Positions 11,311 through 21,214 of a stretch of 64,000 nt of DNA are shown piece by piece; position 1 is the first letter of the stretch; each line of letters opens with the position of its first letter. A model generated the notes under the pieces. It was not told where the DNA came from. It made no database searches and was given only the letters and a program-made list of their open reading frames with translations. The stretch is from Selaginella moellendorffii (taxonomy: Eukaryota; Streptophyta; Lycopodiopsida; Selaginellales; Selaginellaceae): the NCBI RefSeq assembly GCF_000143415.4, contig NW_003314281.1, positions 670,833-734,832 of the forward strand. Direction: 5' to 3'. The translations under genes and the position numbers were made by a program.

Positions 11311-12695
11311 TTAAAAGGTGACCGTCTTGAGAAAATCCCGAAGGGCTCGCACCAGTTCCTCGGGTGCCAGATGAAACTCCTCCTCCATCTGTGCATAAAA
11401 AAATAACTTTGGATCGGTACGAGAAAAACAAAACGAGAAGGTACCTGTGCGGTGAAAGTGAAGTCGTGAACAGTGTCCGAGAAGGACAGTGCGCTGGCGT
11501 TGATCACCAGCAAGTTTAGCTTCTCCAGCTCTCCCAGGCACTTGACCAAGAGGCCCTTGCGCTTCTCGCAGTGAACTCTCACCAGGACGTTCTTCCCCAT
11601 GTAGCGGGCTTCGATCTCCGGAGGACAAAAGTCGTCGTCCGACACGCTCCCGTATTTGTCCTCCTGCTTACTGCCGCCGTGCATTGGAACAGACTTCTTG
11701 CAGTAGGCAACGGACTGGACGCCTTTCCTGGAGACGTGCTCCTCAAGAGACTTCAGCCTTTCTTGCAGTTGCTTGACATACTTGATCGCGTCGCCAAGAA
11801 CCGAGGCCTTGTCCATCTAGAGGAAACATATTCCATCACGTCAAAAAAGCACGACCCATTTTAAAACACAGAGCAAGTGATAGCGTACCTTTTTCAATCC
11901 CGGAACAATGGCGGAGAGTGCGATGAAACGTTGACTGAGCTTCTCTCTCCGCTTCCGTTCGGCCATGATGTGATCCAGCGTGTGCCCGGATGTCTTTCCC
12001 TGTGGGGACGACATCTTGGCGGCACTTGGAGCTTCCTGCTTGATCGCCATGGGACTGGAGAGCTTCTCCACGGATGCCGCCGAGGAGAGCGTGTCCATGA
12101 CTCGGTTGTAGTCCAGGAAAGAGTTCTCCTGAACCACTGAGCCTGGCGAGCCGCCGACCTCGACCTGGATCGTAGGAGTCTGTGGTGCCACCGTCTCGTA
12201 GCCCTCGTCTTGTAGCATTGGGAGATAAGATCCCAGACCTGGAAACCTCTTGTGCTGATACTGGAACCGGCCGCCAGTCTTCATGTTCTTCGAGTCTTGC
12301 AAATAGAGAGGAGGACCGCCGTGTGAGAAGCCTTGGTACTGTTGCTGCTGTTCCCAAGCATTCGACTTTACCATCTTGGCTGGTCGCTCGTAGCAAAGGT
12401 AGTCGTCCACAGTGATATCGGACCTCTGGCGAACACCCAGCTGGGCTCGAGCGAGAGACTCCCCAACTTTGTACTCGATTCCTCCAACCTCGTTGTTGCC
12501 ACCACCACTTTGCCATCCCATGAGAGCGGCCAGATGCTCCGAGGCTGGAGCCGAGAGAGTCACAAGGTTAGGATCTTCCATGCCCTGCAGCAAAACAAAG
12601 AGATCCGTGAGCAAAGAAGAGCAAACGAAAGAACTCCAGACCATTTCCGAGAGCCATTGCACTGGGCAAGTGGCTGGCGAGCGTAGAACCTCCAT
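11311..12695 (-). CDS. bHLH transcription factor (bHLH18/19/25-like)
   Basis: A nuclear DNA-binding regulator. Inferred exons are 12695-12642, 12584-11889, 11816-11445 and 11388-11311, which join in frame to about 399 residues. The basic helix-loop-helix is split at a classic position: HIMAERKRREKLSQRFIALS then VPGLKK, joined to MDKASVLGDAIKYVKQLQER. The basic region holds the H-E-R triad that binds E-boxes (CANNTG). A C-terminal ACT-like segment follows (VRVHCEKRKGLLVKCL, then LNLLVINASALSF). The short first exon ends WLSEM and joins to GMEDPN, like the N-termini of the Arabidopsis bHLH18/19/20/25 group. That agreement decided the start, over an in-frame readthrough that would retain the 57-bp intron. 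The target genes cannot be told from sequence. Confidence 0.9.
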
Positions 12696-13874
12696 CCGGT
12701 GCCAGCGCCCTTTCTTCTCCAATCTGGCGATCAAGCAACACAAGCACAGCCACGCTTCACGAATCAATAGAATCGAGAAAACGAAAGGAAGAGAAAGACA
12801 AGGAAAAAAGTCCAAGCTACAGTGGCGAGGGAGGACTAGTGCTCTTCGCCGTCAAGCGAGGACGAGAGAGGAGCGAATCAGTGCCTCGACACCCTACCTC
12901 TTGCGAAGCGGAGCTCCAAATTCCCGGGAAATCGCCTCGTGGCGAGCTGCAAACACCGCATTTCAGCGCCATTGCACGGATTCCAAACGGCGATCGATCG
13001 GCATCCATTGATCGCTCGAAATCTTGGGGTAGAATCACAACGCACCTCTCACGGACGCGCTCGTCGCCGCCTTCCTTTGCCCCGGCGCAGTAACGAACGG
13101 AGGTTTCTTTTAAGTGGGCTGAAGCCCCCCAAAAGCACAGTGTCCTTGCGCAGCTCACGTTTACACTGCAAGGACTGGTGACAGGTGTCATCCATCGGCC
13201 CAGTGGCAAAAGCATAACATATACCCACTACCGTTGATTGGCCGCATGCCCAACTAGTTAAGCTACCAATGCATTCACATGGACAAATTGGAGATTCTAG
13301 AATATTTTACAGATCCCCAGAGTGGGCGATCATATCCAAGATCTCCATTTGATTACTCCAAACAAAAGAACACTGGGCGCAAACTTTGGATCGATCAAAG
13401 AAAAAACTCCGGCGTTTGTTATTTTAGTCGCGGCTCTTCTCGGACTTGCAACGTGACAAAACACCACTTGCGAAAAGATTCCATGGCATATTCTATCGCA
13501 TCCCAGGAGATTCCTTTGTCTTGAATGGCTGGTAAAGCTGAGGTTTCATGTGTAGGCACTCCCGCAAAGGCTACGTAGATATCTTCCCCTTTTGTGTGGA
13601 AAAAATATCACATGCTTCATGGCCAAGGAGACGAGCCACGTGGTGGTAAAGGTAAAAATCTCACTAAATGGGAAAAGCATTTTTATCTTTATCTTTCCAG
13701 AAGGAATCTTTTCAATCATATATATGATCATTCCTCCCATTGCGCCACGTCACGCGAGCTGATCTGGCGAGCACTTAACTAACAAAGCCGGCCAATGTTG
13801 ACGATGGAAGTTAACAAGAAAACGCGTCAAGCACGATGGAACATTCCACCGTCTGTTAGGGCAAAAAAAATGGG
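12696..13874. promoter_or_regulatory. bHLH upstream region with ACGT-core elements
   Basis: This is the upstream side of the minus-strand bHLH gene and the 3' flank of the phosphatase at 13875. It holds a palindromic G-box (GCCACGTGGT, about 13632) and a second ACGT element (GCCACGTCACG, about 13743), the cores bound by bZIP and bHLH factors. A minus-strand open frame at 12817-13215 is probably 5' leader. Regulatory meaning is inferred from motifs only. Confidence 0.35.
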
Positions 13875-15300
13875 CTATGAGTCAGCATCGTGACGCGGAT
13901 GCCGCGTGGCAGACTTGTCCAGCTCAAGCTCTCCCACCACTCGGCCATTCTCGAGCCTGATCCAAGTTCTCGGTTTCTCGCCGGAGTTCTCGGACAGTTC
14001 TATCACTCTCGCGCCTCTCGTCCAGCTTCCATAGCCTCCATAGCCACTGTGCCGAGCAAAACACAGCCAGAGGCCGCCACTGCCGCTTGGGCAGCACCAA
14101 TCCAGGCCGTGGTTATGCCCGACCACCACTGCCTGTGTGATAAGATTCATAGAACTGTTAGAATCGATCGAGAAGTTTTGTAGCGAGTGATCACTTACCT
14201 TTGCCGATGGTCTCTTCGCGAGAATGCCCATGATTCCCCACTCGGCCGACTGGCTCGCGACGTTTTCCTCGTTGAGGGATCCGATGCATGGAGCCGCTAT
14301 GGGCGAGCTTGGCTTTGGAGCCACGGATTCGTAGGCCTTGCTTGGAATGTGCCAGAAGACGAGCTCTTGCGTCCTGGACAAAGTTCCAAAGCGTTATTCT
14401 ACCAGGAAAGTTGGAAAACTTGGATCGAGCAAGAAGGCTTAACTGGTTGTCGGGGTTGAGAGCTGCCGAAACATCTCGGAACCAAGATGCTTGTTTCGCG
14501 GAGATGACTTGCGGGTAAGAACCGCCACCCGAGTCCATCAAGTAGAGAAGTGCTGCTGTGGATCCCGGTTTCCTGTGAGACGCAATTGGAAGAGCGAAGT
14601 TGGAGACGCTGGGCCAGAGTGATGGCGGGCCTTGCACGGAAACGGACAATGCACTCTTGAGATCTTCTTCCATGAGCTCTGCACGACTCGTGCCTTGGAA
14701 GTAGGCGTAATGTCCTGGACAAGGGAAAAAAGAAAGTTTTTCGATAGTTCAACTTGATGATGATCTAAAGTCTACTTGAGAGATTGCTTTTACCTGGTGA
14801 TGCTCCAGGAACTCCGGAAGGTCCAAACCACTGTGCGGGCCATTCGAAGGGCGCGTCATCGTGGTTCCCAAAAACAGCCGCCCATGGAATGCTTCTCTTT
14901 GCGGTGGCCTCGGTTGCCTGCTTCCAGTACTTTGTAGCATTCTTCACAGGAAGATTGTTGGCCGTCAAAACATCACCCAAGAAGACCACCAAGTCTGCAA
15001 AACAACCCAGCTCTCAATCAAACTAAATGAAAGATAGATCTTGGCGAGTTTTTCCCCCAGTTTTTTCTCACCTGGCTTTTCAGCATCGAGAATGTAGGAC
15101 ATGACTCGGTCGGATTTTCGGTCCTGCTCCGGCCCCCAATTCTCCCAGGCATTCTCTCCAAAGTGCAAGTCTGCGAAAGCGACGATCTTAAACTTGCCTG
15201 TGGCTCCATCAAAGCGCAGCGATCTTTTGGGCGAATCCTGGCATGTGGCACGGAGCAAGAAAGAGATGATGAGCGCGACGGAGATCACCACACCACCCAT
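13875..15300 (-). CDS. Calcineurin-like metallophosphatase, purple acid phosphatase 16 type
   Basis: A predicted secreted phosphomonoesterase of the metallophosphatase fold. Five inferred exons (15300-15072, 14994-14794, 14714-14444, 14373-14199, 14132-13875) join to about 377 residues. A hydrophobic N-terminus ([15 protein letters not shown]) looks like a signal peptide. Metal-site motifs appear in order: [20 protein letters not shown] and [12 protein letters not shown]. The stretch [13 protein letters not shown] is characteristic of the PAP16 subgroup of plant proteins, which lack the full set of motifs of classic purple acid phosphatases. An upstream in-frame ATG at 15345 exists, but the start at 15300 gives the better signal peptide. 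It is divergent to the lipocalin gene, with under 200 bp between the start codons. Confidence 0.88.
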
Positions 15301-15484
15301 CTTACAAGGAGCAGCATATACTAAGACGCATATACCATTCATCATAAGAAAAGTTAAAATTTAAAGGAGTGTTTCCATGTTATATTCTCTTAGAATAATC
15401 ACTCCGTACTTAAGGTCGTGGCATGAATTTTGCCACGTGGTACCCACGTCAGACAATGTGATCTGGCAAATCCATTATCCGGCT
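15301..15484. promoter_or_regulatory. Shared divergent promoter with G-box
   Basis: Only 184 bp separate the start codons of the PAP16-like gene (-) and the lipocalin gene (+). The interval holds TGCCACGTGGTACCCACGTC at about 15431-15450, a palindromic G-box followed by a second ACGT core. Such elements are common in light- and ABA-responsive plant promoters. Whether both genes use it is inference. Confidence 0.45.
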
Positions 15485-16695
15485 ATGGCTTGCTCAGCGT
15501 CAAGAGCGATCCATCCGGTAGCTTGGGCTCGTCCAGAAGTTCCATCTCCATCACCTTCTCGTCACAGGTGACAGATAAAAATCCAGGCGTTTTTCTTTTT
15601 TATGATCGGTTTTGCAGCCAAGGGGATCATGTCAAGCTGCCTTCCGCGGCAAACGTTGCTCAACGCGCTGCAGTGGCGGCGGCTGTTCTAGTCCTATGCA
15701 CGAACACGAGCGAGGTAAGAAACACTTCTTTAAAGATCACGCACAAAACGTTTCGAGAATCTGGAGTTCTCTAACAGGCCATGGAGCAGACGGCCAATGT
15801 TGATCATTCCTTGGTGTCCACGATCAGTTCGAGCGAAGAAGAAAAGCCGCCGCCATTTATGATGGCCGGGATGACCGCCAAGAACTTTGATCCCGCCAGG
15901 TATGCCGGTCGATGGTTTGAAGTCGCGTCTCTCAAGCGAGGATTTGCCGGACAAGGCCAGGAAGATTGCCATTGCACACAAGTAAGTTCCAAGTTCTCTC
16001 GTTCTCGCTTTGAAACTCTCTTCTTCTTCATGGGCTTTTCATCTGAGATCCTGTACAGGGAGTGTATCGGTTCGACGAGGCCAACCGAGCGCTCCAAGTG
16101 GACACATTTTGCGTGCATGGCTCCCCCGATGGATACGTGACGGGGATCAGAGGTAAAGTCCAGTGTACCGCGGACACCAGCCTCAAGCGCGAGGTGGCGG
16201 CGCTGCAAATCGAAGGTGGCGTCTCCGAGAGGTGCTACCTTCGCTTCCCAACGCTGCCATTCATCCCAAGGGAGCCATACGACGTGATCTCCACGGACTA
16301 CGACTCGTACGCTCTTGTCTCGGGAGCGAAAGACACGAGTTTCGTCCAGGTTGGTTGCTTTTCTCGAAGCTTTTCGAAGATCTCCTCCATTTTTTCGATG
16401 ATCCAACTAGATCTACTCGCGGACTCCAAACCCGGGGCGAGAGTTCATCGACAAGTACAAGGCATTCCTTGGAGAGCTGGGATATGACGACGCTGCGATC
16501 AAAGACACGCCTCAAGACTGCCAGGAGATGTCCATGGGCGATTTGTCAGCGATGATGGCAGCTCCCGGGATGGAAGAGATGATGAGCAACACTTTCTATC
16601 CTCCTCCACTGGGCCTCACCAAAGCGGTGGAGTTCAATCCATTCACGAGCATCTTTGACACCCTGAAGAAGCTTGTCAAGCTCTACTTCTCGTGA
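15485..16695 (+). CDS. Chloroplastic lipocalin
   Basis: A thylakoid-lumen lipocalin; the Arabidopsis family member protects membranes against lipid peroxidation and supports slow photoprotective quenching. Five inferred exons (15485-15567, 15618-15714, 15778-15981, 16059-16349, 16411-16695) join exactly to 319 residues. A Ser/Pro/Arg-rich transit region is followed by a hydrophobic AQRAAVAAAVLVLCTNTSEA segment, resembling a lumenal targeting signal. The lipocalin fold begins at DPARYAGRWFEVASLKRGF (the GxW motif). Family-specific stretches follow: GQEDCHCTQGVY, CVHGSPDGY, LRFPTLPFIP and YSRTPNPG. The small first exon was chosen because no ATG occurs in frame in the second exon. The aldo-keto reductase gene begins 89 bp after the stop. 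Confidence 0.93.
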
Positions 16696-16784
16696 ATCTG
16701 ATCAAGACAAAACTTTCTTTTGATCGTGAAAAGTTTTCCTTGTCTTTGATTTACGCGTCGTTTTCACTTCTTGGACTTTCGGCT

Positions 16785-17974
16785 ATGGCGGAGGTTCCCT
16801 CCTTGACGCTCAAGAGTCCTTCGCACATCGCCATGCCGGCTCTTGGGTTTGGCAGTGGAACCCGAAGTGACTCCCAGGAGATCAGCGACGCTGTTGTTTG
16901 CGCGATCAAGGTATCTTTTTCCCCCTCTGCTACAATGGAATGCTAGAACTTTGTTCCTCCAGCTTGGATATCGGCACTTCGACACGGCCAGTGTCTATGG
17001 AACCGAGGCTGCGATTGGAGCCGGCCTCGCACAGGCTATGGATGCCGGCCTCGTTACAAGACCCCAGCTTTTTGTCACTTCCAAGCTCCATAGCGACATG
17101 CACGACGACGTTCTTGGAGCTGTGAAAACAAGCCTCAGGTATTCATCTCTTTCTCTCTTTTCAGCTCATTCTAGCTTTTTCTTTCCTGTGTTTCTCCAAA
17201 GCAATCTCAAGCTGGACTACTTGGATCTATATCTGATCCATGCTCCACTTAAGATAAGAAGAACGAACTACGCATCCTTTCCAGCCGAGGAAGACTTCTT
17301 GCCATTAGATTTAAGAGGCACTTGGCAGGGAATGGAGGAGTGCTTGCAGCAGGGTCTTGCTCGAGCGATTGGAGTGAGTAACTTTAGCGTGAAAAAGCTC
17401 CAGGACTTGATGGAGCATGCCAAAGTCATCCCAGCAGTTAACCAGGTAGCCACATCTTTCACTCCTCTATAGCAAAGATCACCATAACATTCGCTTGTGT
17501 GTTTCCAAAAGGTTGAGCTTCATCCAGTGTGGCAGCAGCGAAAGCTTCGAGACTTTTGCAGCAGCATGGGGATCCAAGTCGTGGCATGGTCTCCACTGGG
17601 TGGTCTTGGAAAACCATGGGGCTCTCGCAGCGTTTTAGACAATCCAGTCGTTCAAGAGCTCGCATCCAAGTACCAGAAAACTCCAGCTCAGGTGTGTAGC
17701 AAAGGAAAAGTTCCTGGAAAAGTTTTTTCATCTTGTTTTCCAGATAATTCTTCGCTGGATCACCACGCTCGGACTCGGTGCCATCGTCAAGAGCTACAAC
17801 CCCGATCGACTCGCGCAAAACCTCCAGAGCTTCGACTTCTCTCTGAGCGAGCAAGATCTGGCAAAGATCGAAAGCATCGCTCCGCAGGAGAGGCTGGCGA
17901 AGTGGAAAGAGCTGTGTAACTCCACAACCAGTCCATACAAATCTCCACACGAGCTATGGGATGGCGAGCTCTAG
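16785..17974 (+). CDS. NADPH-dependent aldo-keto reductase (AKR4-like)
   Basis: A predicted cytosolic reductase of aldehydes and ketones with the aldo-keto reductase barrel. Five exons with short introns are inferred; the first ends at AIK (about 16910) and the second begins LGYRHFDTASVYG. The catalytic tetrad is visible: Asp in HFDTA, Tyr in SVYG, Lys in VTSKLH and His in LIHAP. The NADPH-binding end reads IILRWITTLGLGAIVKSYNP, where the Lys-Ser pair normally contacts the cofactor phosphate. Plant relatives include codeinone reductase-like and deoxymugineic acid synthase-like enzymes; the substrate cannot be told. Its stop lies about 13 bp from the stop of the convergent PPR gene. Confidence 0.92.
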
Positions 17975-17987
17975 CTGGAGAACTTTG

Positions 17988-19766
17988 CTAAGCTCTTCGT
18001 GTGCTGGTTATATTGGCAAGAACAACGTAAGGTGCCGCGCTTGTGGGTTCCAATCCAACTGCGCGCCTCGTCGCCACAGCCCCCCGGCGAGGATCCGTGA
18101 AGCTGGAGCAAGCTCCCAGCAAGGATTTCCAATCGCTAGCATCGCCGACGAATGGCATGGAGGTGATGAGCTCCTCCGCCTCGACCAAGTATCCCGCTCG
18201 TCCCAGCAGATCGATCATGGCGCTGTAGTGCTGCTTGATCGCTGCCAAGCCAAAATCCACGACCATGGACGCGAAGCACGCAACCCCGCGATCGACGTCG
18301 CCGGCATGGCTAAGCGCGACGAGGATGGAGCAAAAGGATACCGGGCTCGGCAGGATCTCGTCGCAGGCGATGGCGATCTGGAAGAAGTGGATCGCGAGCT
18401 CGGGATCGGCGTTTTGGGCGAGTGCCGCGAGGATTGAGTTCGCGGCCAGCGCGTCCCTGTGGAACATCCGGTCGAAGAGGAGCTTGGCTTCGCGGGTGTG
18501 GCCGTTTTGAGCGTAGGCGGAGAGGATCGAGCTCCATGCAGCGTAGCTCTTTTCAGGCATTGAATCAAACATGGAGCGAGATTTTTGGAGCTCGCCATTG
18601 CGAGAGAGAGCGTGGATCATGGCCGAGGTGGAGACGATGTCGCGGTGAGGCATCGAGTGGAAGATCTCCTGGGCGAAGTCAAGATGCCCAACTTGGGCAT
18701 ATGCGTGGAGCATCAGAGTATACGATACTGTGTCCCATTCTAGCATTTGATCAAACAAATATTTGGCTTTATCAATGTCTTTGGAGTGAACAAACGCAGC
18801 TAGGATAGCATTCCACGAAATCAAGTTTCTCTCTTTCATGGAATCAAATACTTTCTTCGCCATAACAAGATGCTCGTTCTCGGCATATGCTGTTATCATG
18901 GCCGTCCACGCGATTACATCGTGACGCTCCATTGCGTAAAATATCCTTTCGGCCTCCTCGATCTTTCCTACTTTTCCGTAGACTCCCAAGATTGCGGTGT
19001 CTGCAACATTGTTGCGCAATGGCATTTTCTCGTAGAATACCAGAGCATCTTCCAGATGACTGCTTTGGGCATATGCCGAAAGCATTGCGTTTAGCGATGA
19101 AAGGTCCCATTCTGCCATTCTATCAAAGAGATGCTTTGCTTGGCTTAACTGGCCGTTCACGGAGAAGGCAGCGATCATAGCATTGCATGAGACAGGGCTC
19201 CACTCGGGCATCCTCAGGAATATTCGTAATGCCTCTTCCGTACGTCCGGCCTTGGCATATGCCGACACAAGGGAAGTCCATCCATAGAGATTCCTCTCCT
19301 TCATTCTATCAAAGAGGATCTTTGCCCGAACGCAGTCTCCTGCCTGCGAATATGCATCCAACATGGCAGACCAAGATACCAAATTCCGCTCGGGCATGGA
19401 ATCAAACACGAGTTGTGCTGCGGGAATATGCCCGTTCTGGGAATATGCCACCACCATGGCCGTCCACGAGAGAAGATTCCTCTCCGGCATGGAATCAAAC
19501 ACGTCTTTGGCTTGGACCACATTTCCGTGCCTGCCGTACGCCGACACCATTGCCGTCCACGTCACCACATTGTGCTCCGGCATGGAATCAAAGAGCCTCT
19601 TGGACTCCTCCAGATACCCATTCTGGGCATATGCGCAGAGCATATTCACCCACGAGTACGCGTCCTTGCGCGCGATCCCATCGAACACGTGGCGCGCATG
19701 GTCGACGCGGCCGCCGATTCCCAGCGCCCGGATCAACCGGTTGCGGTCATACACGGCGTCCAGCAT
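17988..19766 (-). CDS. Pentatricopeptide repeat protein, intronless
   Basis: An organelle RNA-binding protein of 592 residues, almost wholly tandem PPR motifs of about 31-35 residues. Typical repeats read NVVTWTAMVSAYGRHGNV and LFDSMPERNLLSWTAMVVAY. The many short FDSMPERN units mark the PLS (SLW-rich) type. The C-terminal part enters an E-like region (MIDLLGRAGYLVEAEELI; SDWKSLLGAC) and stops soon after YVVLANI, so there is no DYW deaminase domain. The frame is open upstream for about 140 codons but has no ATG, so 19766 is the first possible start. PLS proteins act in C-to-U editing or other RNA processing; without DYW it would need a partner deaminase. Confidence 0.9.
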   Translation of the reverse strand: MLDAVYDRNRLIRALGIGGRVDHARHVFDGIARKDAYSWVNMLCAYAQNGYLEESKRLFDSMPEHNVVTWTAMVSAYGRHGNVVQAKDVFDSMPERNLLSWTAMVVAYSQNGHIPAAQLVFDSMPERNLVSWSAMLDAYSQAGDCVRAKILFDRMKERNLYGWTSLVSAYAKAGRTEEALRIFLRMPEWSPVSCNAMIAAFSVNGQLSQAKHLFDRMAEWDLSSLNAMLSAYAQSSHLEDALVFYEKMPLRNNVADTAILGVYGKVGKIEEAERIFYAMERHDVIAWTAMITAYAENEHLVMAKKVFDSMKERNLISWNAILAAFVHSKDIDKAKYLFDQMLEWDTVSYTLMLHAYAQVGHLDFAQEIFHSMPHRDIVSTSAMIHALSRNGELQKSRSMFDSMPEKSYAAWSSILSAYAQNGHTREAKLLFDRMFHRDALAANSILAALAQNADPELAIHFFQIAIACDEILPSPVSFCSILVALSHAGDVDRGVACFASMVVDFGLAAIKQHYSAMIDLLGRAGYLVEAEELITSMPFVGDASDWKSLLGACSSFTDPRRGAVATRRAVGLEPTSAAPYVVLANITSTRRA

Positions 19767-19973
19767 GGCGGAATATCCCGCCGGGGGCGTTACGCCAGCA
19801 GAATATCCCTCACAAGGACGTTTTTTGGAAGGAATATTCCCGGGCGCTAGGTTTTCGTGGTTGTTTTTTTTTTTTCCTCTTTCGAGCGACAAGGGCGGTG
19901 TTGTGAGAGGTTCGATCGTCTCTCCTTTTTGGTTTTGTGATCTTGATCCTTGGATCGGGAGGCGCGAGAGGCG

Positions 19974-20500
19974 ATGGCGGAGCCGCTGCGCAAGCCGGTG
20001 TTTGGCAAGGTAGATCAGCTGCGGCCCGGCACCAACGGCCATACCCTCGTCGTCAAGGTCTTGAGCTCCAAGCTCGTCCTCCAGAAGCCTCGCCCTGATG
20101 GTAGCCAGGTCCGCCAAATGCGAATCGCCGAGTGTATCGTCGGGGACGAGACCGGAGTGATCGTTTTCGCCGCAAGAAACGAGCAAGGTAAGACCCTTTT
20201 GGATCTCCTCTCTTTCGGATTCTTTGCTTGACTGAGATCTTTTGTGGTTTGGATGGATTTTGGCTGTGATCTTACTGAGAACTTTTTTGCTTGTGTTCTT
20301 CTCCAGTGGATCAAGTGAAAGAAGGCACGACGATTATCATCCGCAACGCGAAGATCGACATGTTCAAGGGATCGATGCGCCTGGCGGTGGACAAGTGGGG
20401 GAGGATAGAGGTGACGGATCCGGCGGACTTTGTGGTCAAGGAGGACAACAATCTCTCCCTGGTGGAGTACGAGCTGGTAAACGTGGTGGACGAGCACTAG
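19974..20500 (+). CDS. OB-fold single-stranded nucleic-acid-binding protein
   Basis: A 135-residue protein from two inferred exons (19974-20187, 20307-20500). The sequence forms one OB-fold: KPVFGKVDQLRPGTNGHTL, VKVLSS, AECIVGDETGVIVFAARNEQ, then VKEGTTIIIRNAKIDMFKG and MRLAVDKWGRIE. It closely resembles a small plant family (At4g28440-like) related to the human SOSS-B/hSSB single-strand-binding proteins, implicated in DNA or RNA binding. No targeting signal is evident. It is divergent from the PPR gene, with about 207 bp between the start codons. Confidence 0.88.
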
Positions 20501-20692
20501 GTAGTGGCTTTGGGTTTTCTTCTACGCTTGCTACACGGTTTCTCAACAATAAGCACAGATCGATCGAGCACAGAAAATCGGGAACCAAAAAAAAATGAGG
20601 AGGCCTTTTGCTAGAGCATGGTTACGGTGGTGGTGTGGTGGTGGTGGTGGGAGGAAGATATTTCTAGAGTGCCAGTGTTATGATTTCCATCA

Positions 20693-21214
20693 TCATAAGT
20701 CTTCGATCCTCGGAGTGCTGGAATTTTTTGCAAGCCACGTTTGACACTCCCGGCAGCTGTTATTGGTATCTCGATTTCTCTCTTGGCAACCGTGGTGTGG
20801 TTTTTCTTCTCTTTGCTTGAATCTTATAAGCTGTGATATCTTCCAGAGACATGGTGCCAGTCCTAGAGAACGTAGCGAAGCGCTCGTCAGAGACATGGTG
20901 CCAGTCCTAGAGAACGTAGCGAAGCGCTCGTACGTACTTGAGCAGCTGGGTCCAGTGATTATCAGCGGCATCTTCTTCAGCAGCTCGTACGAGTCTCGCG
21001 AAATCTGGAGATAATGGCGATAAACAGGGACTGGCAGAGGAGCTTCAAAGAGCCTGGAGAGATCATTGTGGTGGAACTCCATCCCCATGCACAGCTCGAG
21101 GAGCACGAGGGTGGCGGGAACCTCCTCCTGCGAGGTCATCCATCCAGCCATCGCTCGTTCGCCATCGTCGGTGACACTGATGGGAATTGTAGAAGTCAAT
21201 CTTGCAAGATCCAT
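20693..21214 (-). CDS. Hypothetical protein, possibly frameshifted
   Basis: An ATG frame of 173 codons beginning MDLARLTSTIPISVTDDGER. The first 110 residues look protein-like (EEVPATLVLLELCMGMEF; YLQISRDSYELLKKMP). The C-terminal third runs through a perfect 44-bp tandem duplication (20844-20931). Because 44 is not a multiple of three, the duplication shifts the frame. Without it the frame would continue as TMSLEDITAYKIQAKRRK. Family not recognised. It may be a real gene with a recent disabling duplication. Confidence 0.3.
   Translation of the reverse strand: MDLARLTSTIPISVTDDGERAMAGWMTSQEEVPATLVLLELCMGMEFHHNDLSRLFEAPLPVPVYRHYLQISRDSYELLKKMPLIITGPSCSSTYERFATFSRTGTMSLTSASLRSLGLAPCLWKISQLIRFKQREEKPHHGCQERNRDTNNSCRECQTWLAKNSSTPRIEDL
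20844..20931. repeat. 44-bp tandem duplication
   Basis: Two perfect adjacent copies of a unit starting CAGAGACATGGTGCCAGTCC, at 20844 and 20888. The identity implies a recent event or an assembly artefact. It lies within the minus-strand frame at 20693-21214. Confidence 0.92.

Noticed and set aside
12585-12641. Reading through the first bHLH intron as coding
   Set aside because: The frame is open, but GT/AG ends and removal of the segment restore the conserved SEMGMED junction of the bHLH18/25 group.
12817-13215. Minus-strand open frame upstream of the bHLH gene
   Set aside because: No family match, and the bHLH start at 12695 is well supported by the conserved N-terminus. Treated as 5' leader.
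18020-18070. tRNA-like GTGGGTTCCAATCC segment
   Set aside because: It resembles a T-loop arm but lies in PPR coding sequence and no cloverleaf can be built around it. No tRNA or rRNA gene was found elsewhere.
19187-19906. Plus-strand open frame of 239 codons
   Set aside because: Antisense shadow of the repetitive PPR gene; regular PPR codon patterns keep the other strand open.
19767-20186. N-terminal extension of the PPR frame at 17988
   Set aside because: The frame stays open but has no ATG and would run antisense through the OB-fold gene.
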